Positions 1-13,451 are shown, numbered from the stretch's first letter. The stretch is DNA of 64,000 nt from Strigamia acuminata (GCA_949358305.1 OX442322.1:10230001-10294000); one strand, 5' to 3'. Program-made: numbers and translations. The notes: a model not told the origin generated them from the letters alone.

Positions 1-2964
1 TGACCAACTAACAACTTACCCAAAGCCATGACCACCTAGCTAACATGATCACGCCAGAAAGAGGAAAAAGAGAACGAGAAGGCATGAAGCTCAGGCAATG
101 CGAACCATTCGCAGCAACTGCCACGCAAAGGCGTTGACCGCACCCTGACTTGACATGAACCCACGAAACCGCTAAGAGCAGAGAATAAAGAAAAAAGGAA
201 AGACTTAGTCAGGTGACTGTGTAAACCATCTGCGACCTCTTGTCCACAGCGACAAGGAAACACGCGCACGCTGACCCATCAACCACAACTTTATCTAACT
301 AACAAGAGAAAAACGGTTCAATTATCTAAACAGAACGAGCACGTTCCGTGCAAATAAATACCGGCTAAAACGTCAATATTATCACTAAAGCTATTGGCCA
401 AGTATGGCCTCACAAAGGAAACTAGCAAACCGGAACTGTGAAAACCAGCAAGAATTCCAAAACACTAAACTTCTGCTTTTTTTTCCGAAGAGGGAACAAG
501 TCCGTACCCAAATAATCAATCCATTTCCTCCCCACGAGAAAAGAAAGGAAAGGGACCTGCTTCTTTTTGAAGATCAACAGGTGTCATATGATACTGAAAA
601 ACGTTGGAAGCAGTGCAACTGCAACCAAATGAAGCGAAGCTACACTTCCTTCACGAAAACTAATCACGTCGTTGAAAAGAAATTAAAACCGGTGGCTTTC
701 TTTCAACCGAGCTGCGCTTTACGAATGCGCCTTGAACAAAGAGGTACCCGATGGACTGCACGTCCGCACTCGGGCCACCGTGTAGCCTGTTGTGAGCAGA
801 CTACCACGAAGACTGAAACTTCTTTAACCGAGAGGGAAATAGAAACTAGATCTAGTTAAAACCCCATGCTCCAATAAGGAGGCTACTGTATGAACGCTTG
901 GCCCACCCCGAGTCGGAACCAATATGATTGAACCGAGAAACGAGAGAAGAGGGAGGGTTGCTTGACGTCCCTGATTACGAGGGGCGTCACACATAGACAT
1001 GAGCACAAGGACTTGCCAGTTGCCAACCGCATTCCTGGAACCGGTAAGCAACTGCAAGTCGACAATTGACTCGCTCACATACCCATTGACCACATCGTCG
1101 ATCAGCAAGCCGACTTCCGGAAATCGCCACTCTACTGAAAGCACGTGTTGTCCAATGACTAAAACGTGTTGCCGAGTGCCGGCGCCAAGAAGGCCGCACA
1201 CACACGTCCTTCGACCCATCCTAGAGTGGGCTCCCTGCCTAGTGCATGTCTGCCTCACTGCAGAGCTAGGAATGAAAGACTAACAACAACTACTCAGTCG
1301 CGGGAAGCAAACGTAGAAATAGGGGCCGCCAAAAGGCGCAGGGACTATGTCTCGGACACGACATCTGACAGAGTATGGCAGTGCAAACCTGCCCTCTGAA
1401 ACACATCGAATGGCAGTCCTTGCTGTGCACAGCAAGAACGACCATCCAAAACAAGTACCTATACCCTAACGCCACGCTAGCTAGCCACAACCCAAAAATA
1501 GCAAGCAAGCTATTTCCTAAACGAATAAGCTAAAATGTCCAAATTCTAAGGTTGCCCCAAAGAACTAGAATAACTAAACTCCCTTTTTTAAACGATAAAA
1601 GGCGAGACTAATCACTAATGAAGACTCATGAAACGCTACGGACGTTTCCACGAAGAGACAGTGAAAATGCAGAACGTACATCACCAGCGGTAGACACTGG
1701 GTGCAGCGGTCAGCAACAAAAACTGGACTTGTCCAGTGGGCGGTGCGGATCGGCTGCTCTAAACTTCCAGCACCGACAGAAGTCACACGCCTTTCTAAAT
1801 CCAAACCCACTTGCAAACAAGTTGTGTAACAACCTAAACTAACAGAGATTGACGGACAGGTAAGAACCGACTGACCTCGCGGGCCAGTGCTTTCCCTGCA
1901 AAACACGAGCAGCAAGAGAACGAATCTCGTTCTAAAAACAAGAAACGTTCTACAAACACACGAATACAAACGGGTGTGCCCTCTCCCGGAGCGGAGAGAT
2001 GACCGACACCAGAGCTCACGAGGAAACTCGAGCGGCACACAAAACTAAAACCGAGAACGGCGGGCTTCAACCGCCTCGCTGGTCCCGGACTGGCCTCATA
2101 ACACCAGCGTCCGATCACCAATGACTAGCGGAAACCCCCAACTGAAAGGACCCCGAGCTGTGAACCCGGACCTTCTTGAAACAGACAAAGGCAAAAACAG
2201 ATAGAGCCCCTTATAGAAGGCGGGACTCTGCAATAAGACGCAACATCATGAAAAAAAGGAGAGAGCAGATCACGAGGTATGACTCGTGCATCGCTACTCC
2301 GGCCACAAGAGCCATGGGACAGATTTCCCATCTCAACACGAAATCCCCTTTTTAACGGTAAAGGAGAAATTCGATTAACAACTGCTAAACGAACTAAACG
2401 AAAAAGCCAAACGAATATAAGGCTAGCGGCAGAACATACTGGCGAACTCGTCTACAAGGGACCTGACAATCAAAACTTGAAGAGAACTAACTATATTAAG
2501 CATGAATCGGACTGAAAATCTCACCAAACGTGAGCAAATCGAGTAAAGCTAATAAATATACACGGGTTAAGTATAAACTATCAAAGATGCAAACTCTAAC
2601 TAGACCCAAATAGAAAACGCCAGCAAAATTATACCAGCCACCTTATTTTATCTCAAAAGGGAAACGTGAAACAAGATCACAGTAAATCGTAAGAAAAAGG
2701 ACAACAACTGTTACAGGGAATCTAAAGGGACTTTGCCGACAGCTCTACATAATAGACTATCGCCACAAGGCGCGAACATGCGAGGAAAACTAGAGAAAAT
2801 GAGCTAAAAACGACCCTTATCCACTGTAAAAACCTAACGCCCCTTAAAACCCCAAAACGACCACAATTTCCCCCAAAAACCTTAAAATTAACAATAAAAG
2901 CGAGAAAATATTCGATAAAAACGAAAATGATCGACAAAAAACGAAATCTTCATTGCCGACTCTT

Positions 2965-2979
2965 GTACATTGCGTTGTG
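2965..2979 (-). promoter_or_regulatory. F leader motif resembling the complement of the tRNA-His anticodon arm
   Basis: The plus strand here reads GTACATTGCGTTGTG, so the element's sense strand carries CACAACGCAATGTAC. The same motif stands in the leaders of A, E, L, P, D, H2, I and, in short form, B. Function is inferred, not shown. Confidence 0.6.
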
Positions 2980-3616
2980 TTTAACTGGACTACAGGCGGC
3001 GTAACTGTCGCTTGAACATCCGAAGCTCGCAAGTTGCGTTGCAGCTTGGCGGATCCGTCTGGACACGTGGCACGCCAACACCTGACTGACGACAAGACGA
3101 GACCAATCTTGACTCGGCGGCAAAACTGTTCGACCGATGAGCGCATTGGGCAGTCCTATCATGTTGCACAAGTGGCGCTGCTTCTTTCTGCTCGGTGAAA
3201 GATCGTCAATTGATCCCGGAGTGGCCACTGGAAACGGCAGACTCGATGATCGCCAACTTGACTGACGGCGCTCAGGTACGAACTGCATGGACGGCGACGG
3301 CGACCCACAGACTCGCACACGACCCACTGGAAGCTCCCGAGACAAATTTCGCCATCCTGTGCGGCGATTCTCGTCCCGCTTGTCAGCAATACACGCAGCG
3401 CTGGCCTCTCGCAACGAGGCGGTCACCACCTCATGCTGTGGCGCAAATCGCTTGTCTCCGTTGCATTTGACGACCACTCGCTGCCTAAGCACCTGACGTA
3501 CTCGCACACGATGCGCCTGAGAGTGTTTGAGCACACTCGAAACTCGCTTGATGACCATCTGCACGGCGGCATTCGAATATGGCGGACTTGCCTTTTCATC
3601 TCGAAATTCGGCCGAC

Positions 3617-3635
3617 ATCGTGGTCAACGGCACCA
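3617..3635 (-). other. F primer binding site, tRNA-His-like
   Basis: Four bases after the LTR the minus strand reads TGGTGCCGTTGACCACGAT. The first nine bases fit the complement of an animal tRNA-His 3' end (from memory, ending CGGCACCA), and the following TGACCA continues the match with one extra T. Confidence 0.75.
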
Positions 3636-3639
3636 ACTT

Positions 3640-4412
3640 TGTTTCTAGCAGTGCTTGAAGACCGTGTTGCACTCTAGAAGACATTTGAAAATGGTTAAAA
3701 TAAATAACCCTATTTACCAGAACTTGTGAAGAATCCCAAAGAAGAAAGTCCATTACAGGAAAAAACCTTGATGTGAAACCTGTAAAGTGAGCTGTGAACA
3801 TGTTGGGACAATTCAATACTATTGTGCTCAAGTTAGCACACAAAAACGAATTTATTGTAAAGTTAAAATCTATCAAAACATTACACATAAGAGAGGAGAA
3901 AATCAACGTTACTTAGGACTAGAAAAAACATATAACAAGTCAGTGTAGTTGCTGCGCAACCTACAACAATTAGAGCAGCAGCTCTTAGCAACGAGTGGCA
4001 ACAATCGCTCGCAAGAGGCGAATTGTCCCTCTAGTGACAAAATGATAAAGCGTATACAAGAAAATACACAGTTTCGAGTATAAAATCATTACAAAAGGCA
4101 CAAAACCGTAATAAATTAAGACAAAGTGTTTCAAATAAATAAACTAACTTAGGAACTAACAACAGCAACTCTTTGGACGAATCCAAGCAGTAAAACTCCA
4201 AAGAATCAAAGAAAAGATGCAAGATTACCTTAAGAAAGACAGCTTAAATCAGGTAATTCACCACTCACACGTCACAAACTACACGAAATTCATTTAACCT
4301 TTAGCCAAAACTTAAGCTGCACTATTAACTAAACACAAACTTAAATTAATGATTAATCAAAGCAAATCCGCTATTGCGATAGCAAAAATCCATGTTGCGC
4401 GTGCTCGCAACA
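3640..4412 (-). repeat. F 5' LTR (773 bp)
   Basis: On the minus strand it begins TGTTGCGAGCACGCGCAACA, ending at 4412, and finishes CTAGAAACA at 3640. It is identical in length to both LTRs of element A. It carries AATAAA followed by the GTGCT/AGCAC hairpin of the A-type LTR. Confidence 0.92.
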
Positions 4413-5870
4413 AGCCCCAGAAATTTAAAAAGTCCGGGTGGGATAACCTTACACTCCAATTCCGAGTCCAACTCTTCTCCACACGGTAACGAGGAATATT
4501 CTCCCGGCCGAAAGAACCAAGTAGCCAGCTCTTGACTGCATTTCCAGATCCTTCCTTTCGAGAAAGCATGGTCTTTGATGATTTGGGAAGGTTTGAGTTG
4601 ACTGTGCAGAAACAACTTGACTTTTCATCTGAAATTTGACTCAACTTCTTGCGATGGACGACTTCCGATGCTTGAGTTGCGATTAGGACCGGATTTTTTG
4701 ATTTGTTCCGGATAATTTGGCCTTGTTCTACCGAGAGACACGATACAGCTGCGCTAGTATCCGAATATTCATCCAAATCGTGGTTTGTGTTTCCAATCGA
4801 ACCATTGGCAATCCAACCAAATATCGTGCGAGACAAACCAAATGTTTTGCTAATTCGTTTTCTTCCACAGAGAGCAACTTTCCAAAAGTTGTCACCTCCT
4901 ATTAGGAAGTCAATTTCATCCGTGACTGACGGATGCGGTTCAGCTAATTCCAATCCAAACGCCAATATTTTCTTGATAGTTTCGGCGTTTGTCAGTCCAC
5001 TGACTGTGGGCAACGCTTTAGCTTTTAACGCATCAAATGTAAGCTTTTGATTTCCGTGACGTGACTGTAGCTCTACTGGAATTACGTCGTAATTAGCGGG
5101 AACCGCATGTTCATCATCCAATCGCTTCATCATGTATGCTACGGATCCCTTCTTTGTCATCCGAAGGCATTCGACCAATTTGGTAGATACGTACGACCGG
5201 TGACTCCCGGGGTCAAGAAGACCTCGGACGATAACTGGCTCCTTGTTTTTTCGGATTAATTGAGCTGAAAATACCATCAACTGAATACTCGATGCAACTG
5301 CTAAAGATACATTTGCAGAGACACTGGATTGGGTGGGAATTTCTTCTTTCTTTTCAGCAGGTTTTTCTTCCCCTTTTTGACAAATTATCGTGTGATGTCG
5401 ACCACCACATTTCCTGCAACTGAAGCTTACCAAGCAGTCTTTCGCCGAATGATTTCTGCGGAGGCAATTAAAGCATAAGCGCTTTTGTTTAGCGATTTCT
5501 GTTCGTTCCGCAACAGTAAGAGAAGCGTCGCATTTCGCATTATAATGTGATCCGTCACAAAAAACGCAGACGATTTTTCCCGACCCCATTGGACCGGATG
5601 GTTTAGGTTTGTCCTTCCCTGACTGTGAGGTGAAACAGGTTGACATGGTGCCTTTTCGTGCAAAATCCGACTCTTTCGGTGACTTTTCTGATTTTTCTTG
5701 TTTTTTCTTAGATGCTTTTGCTTTCAGAACCGTTTCTTCAGCGAGCTCAGCAATCCGCAGTTCTTCCGCAACAAAGTCCACAAACTTTAGTACGTTGTCC
5801 ATGCGACCCTGGTTGGTGCGGTGGTAACGTTTCGCTATGTCAGGTGGAAACTTTTCCAGAAGGTCAGGCA
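4413..5870 (-). pseudogene. Element D Gag-Pol fragment: Gag C-part, zinc knuckles, protease
   Basis: Open reading frame through the whole segment, entered from the right after element E and broken at 4412 by element F. In order it shows the end of the DUF1759-type Gag region (FPPDIAKRYH), three knuckles (CVFCDGSHYNAKC, CFNCLRRNHSAKDC, CRKCGGRHHTIIC; about 5565 down to 5400) and a protease segment with GLLDPGSHRSYV near 5200-5235. Further left are the A17-type features (LIGGDNFWK, FGWIANGS). RT, RNase H and integrase are not in the window. The frame runs into F's LTR and stops there, so the residues after about 4412 are not part of the gene. Inactive here because of the insertions; no internal stop is seen in the segment itself. 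Confidence 0.88.
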
Positions 5871-6642
5871 TGTTTCTAGCAGTGCTTTGTGGCCGTGTGG
5901 CACTCTAGAAGACAATCGGAAATGGTTATAACAAATAAACCTACTTACTAAAACTTGTGATGAGCTCCAAAAAAGATGATGCATTGCAGGAGAAATCCTG
6001 CTTGAAATCCCTGCAAAGTGGCCTAACAAGTGTCTGGAAGAACTCACCACTAATGTGTTAAATAACACATAAACAAACCGAATTTATTGTAAAGTTAACA
6101 TCTATCAAAATACACAGAAAAAGAGAGGAGAAAATTACATATCTTAACCCTAGAAAACTACATAACAAGTCAGAGTAGTTGCTGCGCAACCTACAACAAT
6201 TAGAGCAGCGGCTCTTAGCAACGAGTGGCAACAATCGCTCGCAAGAGGCGAATTGTCCCTCTAGTGACAAAATGATAAAGCGTATACAAGAAAATACACA
6301 GTTTCGAGTATAAAATCATTACAAAAGGCACAAAACCGTAATAAATTAAGACAAAGTGTTTCAAATAAATGAACTAACCTAGGAACTAACAGCAGCGACT
6401 CTTTGGACGAATCCAAGCAGTAAAACTCCAAAGAATCAAAGAAAAGATACAAGATTACCTTAAAAAAGACAGCTTAAATCAGGTAATTCACCGCTCCCAC
6501 TTCACAAACTACACGAAATTCATTTAACATTTAGCCAAAACTTAAGCTGCACTATTAACTAAATACAAACTTAAATAATTGATCAATTAAAGCAAATCCG
6601 CTATTGCGATAGCAAAAATCCATGTTGCACGTGCTCGCAACA
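5871..6642 (-). repeat. E 3' LTR
   Basis: Starts (minus strand) at 6642 with TGTTGCGAGCACGTGCAACA and ends at 5871. The internal sequence just before it reads as a pyrimidine-rich run followed by GGCCGGCAACGC on the minus strand. Confidence 0.93.
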
Positions 6643-9600
6643 GCGTTGCCGGCCAAAGAAGAAGGGAAGGCAAGGCAGAAAACCGTTGAAGAAATTCCCC
6701 ATCAAAACCAAGAGCACGGGAAGAAAAAGTACCGAAACCAAACTCGACTTTGTGAAAGTCGCAAAGGCAAAAAGCTGTAACCTAAACATCCGGGACCTCT
6801 AGAAGCGTCACGGAACCAAGAGCGTCGAAATCGGATTGTGACCCAAAAACACCGGAGAGAAGAAAGAGAAGGGCCGTGCCATGATGCCCTAGTCCAGACA
6901 CCAAGGGGCCACGGCGTCGCCAATACCCACGTGGCGCACACGCAAAAAACCTTTAGAAAATCCGACTGAACGGGTTTTCTAACCAAAACGACGTGAGAAC
7001 ATTGCGGGAGCTTGTCCGAAAGCTCAGTCTGTCAACTCGTAGACAGACGCTTAAACTAATGGAAACTAGAAGCAGGAAAACGAGAATCCTCGTCAAAGAG
7101 GAAGGGGTGCTGGTCAATAACACTTGCCTGACCACACACCGAGGTTCAAAATCTCAATACCGAGAACTAAACGTCATCGAAAAAAGAAAACTGTCACAAA
7201 AAACTCTTGACCGAGCATGGCCTCGCAAGGAACATGACATACATGAAGACTAGAAAGAAAACTTGGAACGCAAAAGAGAACGGACTTGAGACACGGCAGG
7301 CTTCACCGCCTCGTTGTCCTCGAGCCAGCGCTCAAGTGACAGCGTACCACGGAAACCTCCATCCGCACTAAAACACGAGCTGCGAACTTAAACTTATTAA
7401 ACTACTAAAGACGAACCTTTTATAGAAAACAAAAAAAATACAAACTAAGGGAATGAATGCGTTGACCCAGACCTATCGTCTGACCAACCACCCAGCATTC
7501 GTACGAAGAACTAGAAAATGCCGTCAAGACCTAGGCACCACTCTTTCGCAAAGAGTGACTAACTAACAACTTACCCAAAGCCATGACCACCTAGCTATCA
7601 TGATCACGCCAGAAGGAGGAAAAAGAGAACGAGAAGGCATGAAGCTCAGGCAATGCGAACCATTCGCAGCAACTGCCACGCAAAGGCGTTGACCGCACCC
7701 TGACTTGACATGAACCCACGACACCGCTAAGAGCAGAGAATAAAGAAAGAAAGGAAAGACGTAGTCAGGTGACTGTGTAAACCAACTGCGACCTTTTGTC
7801 CACAGCGACAAGGAAACACGCGCACGCTGACCCATCGACCACAACTTTATCTAACTAACAAAAGAAAAACGGTTCAATTATCTAAAAAAAAACGAGCACG
7901 TTCCGTGCAAATAAATACCGGCAAAAACGTCAATATTATCACTAAAGCTATTGGCCAAGTATGGCCTCACAAAGGAAACTAACAAACTGGAACTGTGAAA
8001 ACCAGCAAGAATTCCAAAACACTAAACTTTCTGCTTTTTTTTCCGAAGAGGGAATAAGTCCGTACCCAAATAATCAATCCATTTCCTCCCCACGAGAAAA
8101 GTAAGGAAAGGGAGATACTTCTTTTTGAAGATCAACAGGTGTCAAACGATACTGAAAAACGTTGGAAGCAGTGCAACTGCAACCAAATGAAGTGAAGCTA
8201 CACTTCCTGCATGAAAACTAATCACGTTGTTGAAAAGAAATCAAAACCGGTGGCTTTCTTTCAGCCGAGCTGCGCTTTACGAATGCGCCTTGAACAAAGA
8301 GGTACCCGATGGACAGCGCGTCCGCACTCGGGCCACCGTGTAGCCTGTTGTGAGCAGACTACCACGAAGACTGAAACTTCTTTAACCGAAGGGGAAATTC
8401 AAACTAGATCTAGCTGAAACCCCATGCCCCAATAAGGAGGCTACTGTATGAACGCTTGGCCCACCCCGAGTCGGAACCAATATGATTGAACCGAGAAACG
8501 AGAGAAGAGGGAGGGTTGCTTGACGTCCCTGATTGCGAGGGGCATCACACATAGACATGAGCACAAGGGCTTGCCAGTTGCCAACCGCATTCCTGGAACC
8601 GGTAAGCAACTGCAAGTCGACAATTGACTCGCTCACATACCCATTGACCACATCGTCGATCAGCAAGCCGACTTCCGGAAATCGCCACTCTACTGAAAGC
8701 ACGTGTTGTCCAATGACCAAAACGTGTTGCCGAGTGCCGGCGCCAAGAAGGCCGCACACACACGTCCTTCGACCCATCCTAGAGTGGGCTCCCTGCCTAG
8801 TGCATGTCTGCCTCACTGCAGAGCTAGGGATGAAAGACTAACAACAACTACTCAGTCGCGGGAAGCAAACGTAGAAATAGGGGCCGCCAAGAGGCGCAGG
8901 GACATTGTCTCGGACACGACATCTAACAGAGTATGGCAGTACAAACCTGCCCTCTGAAACACATCGAATGGCAGTCCTTGCTGTGCACAGCAAGAACGAC
9001 CATCCAAAACAAGTACCTATACCCTAACGCCACGCTAGCTAGCCACAACCAAAAAATAGCAAGCAAGCTATTTCCTAAACGAATAAGCTAAAATGTCCAG
9101 ATTCTAAAGTTGCCCCAAAGAATTAGAATAGCCAATGAAGACTCATGAAACGCTACGGACGTTTCCATGAAGAGACAGTGAAAATGCAGAACGTACATCA
9201 CCAGCGGTAAACACTGGATGCAGCGGTCAACAACAAAAACTGGACTTGTCCAGTGGGCGGTGCGGATCGGCTGCTCTAAACTTCCAGCACCGACAGAAGT
9301 CACACGCCTTTCTAAATCCAAACCCACTTGCAAACAAGTTGTATAACAACCTAAACTAACAGAGATTGACGGACAGGTAAGAACCGACTGACCTCGCGGG
9401 CCAGCGCTCGCTCTGCTAGACTCGAGCAGCAAAAGAACGAATCTCGTTCTAAAAACAAGAAACGTTCTACAAACACACGAATACAAACGGGTGTGCCCTC
9501 TCCCGAAGCGGAGAGATGACCGACACCAGAGCTCACGAGGAAACTCGAGCGGCACACAAACTAAAACCAAGAATGACGGGCTTCGTCCGCCTCGCTGGTC

Positions 9601-10460
9601 AAGGACTGGCCTCATAACACCAACGTCCGATCACCAATGATTAGCGGAAACCCCCAACTGAAAGGACCCCGAGCTGTGAAGCCGGGCCTTCTTGAAACAG
9701 ACAAAGGCAAAAACAGATAGAGCCCCTTATAGAAGGCGGGACTCTGCAATAAGACGCAACATCACGAGAAAAGGAGAGAGCAGATCACGAGATATGACTC
9801 GTGCATCTCAACTCCGGCCACAAGAGCCATGGGACAGATTTCCCATCTCAACACGAAATCCCCTTTTCAATGGTAAAGGAGAAATTCGATTAGCAACTGC
9901 TAAACGAACTAAACTAAAAAGCCAAACAAATATAAGGCTGGCGGCAGAACCTACTGACGAACTCGTCTACAAGGGACCTGACAATCAAAACTTGAAGAGA
10001 ACTATATTAAGCATGAATTGGATTGAAAATCTCACCAAACGTGAGCAAATCGAGTAAAGCTAATAAATATACACGGGTTAAGTATAAACTATCAAAGATA
10101 CAAACTCTCTAACTAGACCCTAAATAAAAAAGGCCAGTAAAATTATACCAGCCACCTTATTTTATCTCAAAAGGGAAACGTGAAACAGGATCACAGTAAA
10201 TCGTAAGAAAAAGGGCAAAAACTGTTACAGGGAATCTAAAGGGACCTTGCCGACAGCTCAACATGGTAGACAAGGCGCGAACATGCAAAGAATTCTAGAG
10301 AAATGAGCTAAAAACGACCCTTATTCACTGTGAGAATCTAACGCCCCTTAAAAAACCCAAAACGATCACAATTTCCCCCAAAAAAAACCTTAAAATCTAA
10401 CATTTCATTTCATATAAAGAAATTAATCAACAATAAATGAAATCTTCATTGCTGACTCCA

Positions 10461-10475
10461 GTACATTGCGTTGTG
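10461..10475 (-). promoter_or_regulatory. E leader motif resembling the complement of the tRNA-His anticodon arm
   Basis: Plus strand GTACATTGCGTTGTG, 571 bp downstream of the LTR in element orientation. The flanking bases differ from A/F (CCAGTAC instead of CTTGTAC), while the 15-base core is unchanged. Confidence 0.6.
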
Positions 10476-11013
10476 TTTCGAAAATAGACTTCAGGCGGCG
10501 TAACTGACGCTTGAGACTCTGATCCGACAGCACAGCTCCCTTGGCGGATCCGTCGGAACACGAGGCACGCCAACACCCAGCTGACAACAAGACGATACCA
10601 CTCCTGACTCGGATGGGCGGATCGGGCAGTCCTAGCATGTTGCACAAGTGGTGCTGCCTCCTTCTGCTCTGTGAAAGATCGTCAATCGATCCCGGAGTGG
10701 TCACTGGAAACGGCAGACTCGATGACCGCCAACTTGACTGGCGGCGCCCAAGTACGAACTGCATGGACGGCATCGGCGACCCACAGACTCGAACCTGACC
10801 CACTGGATGTCCCTGAGACAAATTTCGCCATCCCGTGTGATGATTCCCGATGTGTGTGGCAGCCACACTCGCTGCGCTGGTGGCACACGATGTGGTGGAC
10901 GTAACACTGTCCAGGCAACTCTCGATACAGTTGGTCCTGCACATGTCGTTCTTGTCCTGTAAAATGGCGCCCACTGCCGCCATTGTCAAACTCACGACAA
11001 CTTCACATCTGGC

Positions 11014-11042
11014 TTGCATCCTGGTCAAGCAAAACGGCACCA
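11014..11042 (-). other. E primer binding site, tRNA-His-like, split
   Basis: Minus strand TGGTGCCGT at 11042-11034, then a short run, then TGACCAGGAT at 11026-11017. Both blocks fit the complement of the tRNA-His acceptor and T arm as remembered for insects, with a few extra bases between them. Element P has the same arrangement. Confidence 0.7.
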
Positions 11043-11046
11043 AAAA

Positions 11047-11818
11047 TGTTTCTAGCAGTGCTTTGTGGCCGTGTGGCACTCTAGAAGACAATCGGAAATG
11101 GTTATAACAAATAAACCTACTTACTAAAACTTGTGATGAGCTCCAAAAAAGATGATGCATTGCAGGAGAAATCCTGCTTGAAATCCCTGCAAAGTGGCCT
11201 AACAAGTGTCTGGAAGAACTCACCACTAATGTGTTAAATAACACATAAACAAACCGAATTTATTGTAAAGTTAACATCTATCAAAATACACAGAAAAAGA
11301 GAGGAGAAAATTACATATCTTAACCCTAGAAAACTACATAACAAGTCAGAGTAGTTGCTGCGCAACCTACAACAATTAGAGCAGCGGCTCTTAGCAACGA
11401 GTGGCAACAATCGCTCGCAAGAGGCGAATTGTCCCTCTAGTGACAAAATGATAAAGCGTATACAAGAAAATACACAGTTTCGAGTATAAAATCATTACAA
11501 AAGGCACAAAACCGTAATAAATTAAGACAAAGTGTTTCAAATAAATGAACTAACCTAGGAACTAACAGCAGCGACTCTTTGGACGAATCCAAGCAGTAAA
11601 ACTCCAAAGAATCAAAGAAAAGATACAAGATTACCTTAAAAAAGACAGCTTAAATCAGGTAATTCACCGCTCCCACTTCACAAACTACACGAAATTCATT
11701 TAACATTTAGCCAAAACTTAAGCTGCACTATTAACTAAATACAAACTTAAATAATTGATCAATTAAAGCAAATCCGCTATTGCGATAGCAAAAATCCATG
11801 TTGCACGTGCTCGCAACA
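11047..11818 (-). repeat. E 5' LTR
   Basis: 772 bp, same length and apparently the same sequence as 5871-6642, implying a recent insertion. It carries AATAAA and the hairpin ATGTGTTATTTAACACAT downstream of it (minus strand). Confidence 0.93.
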
Positions 11819-12222
11819 GGCACGAGGAAAAGACCAGCTGTTCGGATAGGTACATGTAGTTTATCGAGCGTTTTTAACGAGGATGAAATCGATGTCAACA
11901 ATTGCTTGACCGGCAGGACTGGATACATCTCGTGTACCGCCTTGAGTTCGCGTATCGACTTTACCAACGCATTCTTCTGATTAATTTCAGATCCATAACG
12001 ACTTCTTAGCTCTGCCAATGCAAGAGAGTAAGAGTCTTTGGTTAGTGGAAAAGATCCAACGACCTTTTCCGCATCTCCGGTACAGGTTGACTTCAAGTAT
12101 TGTAGTTTCTCGATGTCCGACAATTCATCGTTCTTGTCGACAGCAGCATCGAACATGTCTATATATGACTGGAACTTCAGTGGGCTTCCATCATATTTGG
12201 TGATCTCAATCTTGGGTAGGCG
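11819..12222 (-). pseudogene. Element D Gag fragment, middle part (DUF1759-type)
   Basis: Open frame on the minus strand showing the core DUF1759-like Gag block: LPKIEITKYDGSPLKFQSY, EKLQYLKSTCTGDA, YGSEINQKNALVKSIRELK, RTAGLFLVP. Element B interrupts it at 12223 (duplication GGCG, 12219-12222 and 27503-27506) and element E at 11818 (duplication GGCA). The same block occurs in B (from 21120), I and H2. The frame is open up to each break, so the gene was intact when B and E inserted. Confidence 0.9.
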
Positions 12223-13451
12223 TGTTGCAAACAACGTGGAATAATTTAGAAACTACTTTTATTGCCAATTTGTGTCTGAATAAATGTTTCCAAAGTGTGT
12301 TTTATTTTGCATAACATTTCAGTTTTTATTTACAGGATTTTTGCATTATTAAAATGTTTTTAGTGCTTTCAGATACTGATGTTTGATGAAATGTGATATT
12401 CCATTGTTTATTGCATTTATTTCTAGTGTTTATTGCGTGATTTTGTGTTACTTTATTCATTTTCTATCAATTTGTGTGATTTCGGGTGAAATTTGGTGCA
12501 TTTGTCGTTGAACAGTTCACTAGTGTTATTGACGTGACGTCATATTTCAAGTTCTAGTTCGGTTTTTGTTCAAACTTCTAACCTTCCGTTTGGACGGAAT
12601 TTTGATGGTTAGAATTGTTTTTGACATTGTTTTAGACTAATTTGGGGGTGATCTGTTGATTCGTGCACTCTAATTTCGTCCCGGAACAGCCGTTTTTCTG
12701 CTACGAGCGATCGTGACGGACCCCGCATGTGCGTTGCCGTCCAAGATCGTTTCGTTCGGTTTGCGGTTGATTTCAAGTGTTCTTTCATTAAAAAGTGTCT
12801 TGTTTTGCGGGAAATTACATTCCCTGAACTTATTTACTTATTTCAAAGTGTTTACATAAGTTATTTCTTGTGTTGAAATTCAAACCTTGTGTTTTGCCGC
12901 CAATGTAGAGTTTACCGGACGCCATGTTGGATTTTGCCGATGATTTGTAAATCTTTCATGTCGCTTTGTTTTTATATCTCAATTGGTGTTAGTACTATTT
13001 AGTTTTAATGTATTTCAATGCAAAATCTTTACTTATTTGGTTTTGTGTGTGACTTTGAATTCAAACTTGATGATTATGTCATTTTGCTTGTCTTTGATTG
13101 GTTAGGCCCAATTGTCTGCCTAGCGATCACTGTTTTCGCTGTTTTCTCAGTGTTTTGATTAACGAATTTTGTTGTTACGATAGACTTTATTATTCCTGAG
13201 TTTTTTGTGCTCATTTTGAGCTATTACACATTATTTTTAATACATTTCTCGTAATTTGTTGTCTTTGCTTGAAATTGCATTTCCTCCGTTTCCATGTCAA
13301 CGGAGTATTTCTTTATTGTAATTTGCCAACAATTGGTTTGGCGTGTGCCATCCTATTATAATGTGTAATTATTGAGTTGCCATTTTATATTTGATTAAAA
13401 TAGTCGTGTTAATGTTAACTCTTGTATTTTCTGCTTTTGACCCATTTCCAA
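12223..13451 (+). repeat. B 5' LTR, first part
   Basis: Starts TGTTGCAAACAACG and matches 26033-27261 of the 3' LTR. Interrupted after CCAA (13448-13451) by element A. Confidence 0.95.

Larger units (their letters stand above)
1..4412 (-). mobile_element. Element F: LARD-like non-coding LTR retrotransposon, 5' part
   Basis: Runs right to left: 5' LTR at 3640-4412, primer site just left of it, then internal sequence continuing off the window edge. Positions 1-4412 are the reverse complement of 13452-17863 (element A) with a constant coordinate sum of 17864, so no indel separates them, and every stretch I compared is identical. There is no Gag, RT or integrase. F inserted into element D's Gag-Pol at 4413; its other end and second target duplication are outside the window. 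By comparison with A, about 0.9 kb of internal region plus a 3' LTR should lie to the left. Confidence 0.9.
6643..11046 (-). other. E internal region, non-coding
   Basis: No Gag, protease, RT or integrase similarity in any frame. Short reading frames recur at the same places in the sister copies, but substitutions between copies do not look coding. It contains the conserved hairpins and the tRNA-His-like motif listed separately. Confidence 0.8.
5871..11818 (-). mobile_element. Element E: complete LARD-like retrotransposon
   Basis: LTRs of 772 bp at 5871-6642 (3') and 11047-11818 (5'). The 4-bp duplication GGCA lies at 5867-5870 and 11819-11822, so the element is complete and uncut. It sits inside the Gag gene of element D. 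The 4.4 kb internal region (6643-11046) has no retroviral coding domain. It is alignable with A, F, L, P and M but more diverged from A than F is. Its LTRs are of the GTGTTA/TAACAC hairpin type. Confidence 0.93.

Noticed and set aside
404-859. 151-codon frame and its copies on the antisense strand of the LARD elements
   Set aside because: Antisense to the element, shortened or broken in E and G, low-complexity composition; no sign of a protein.
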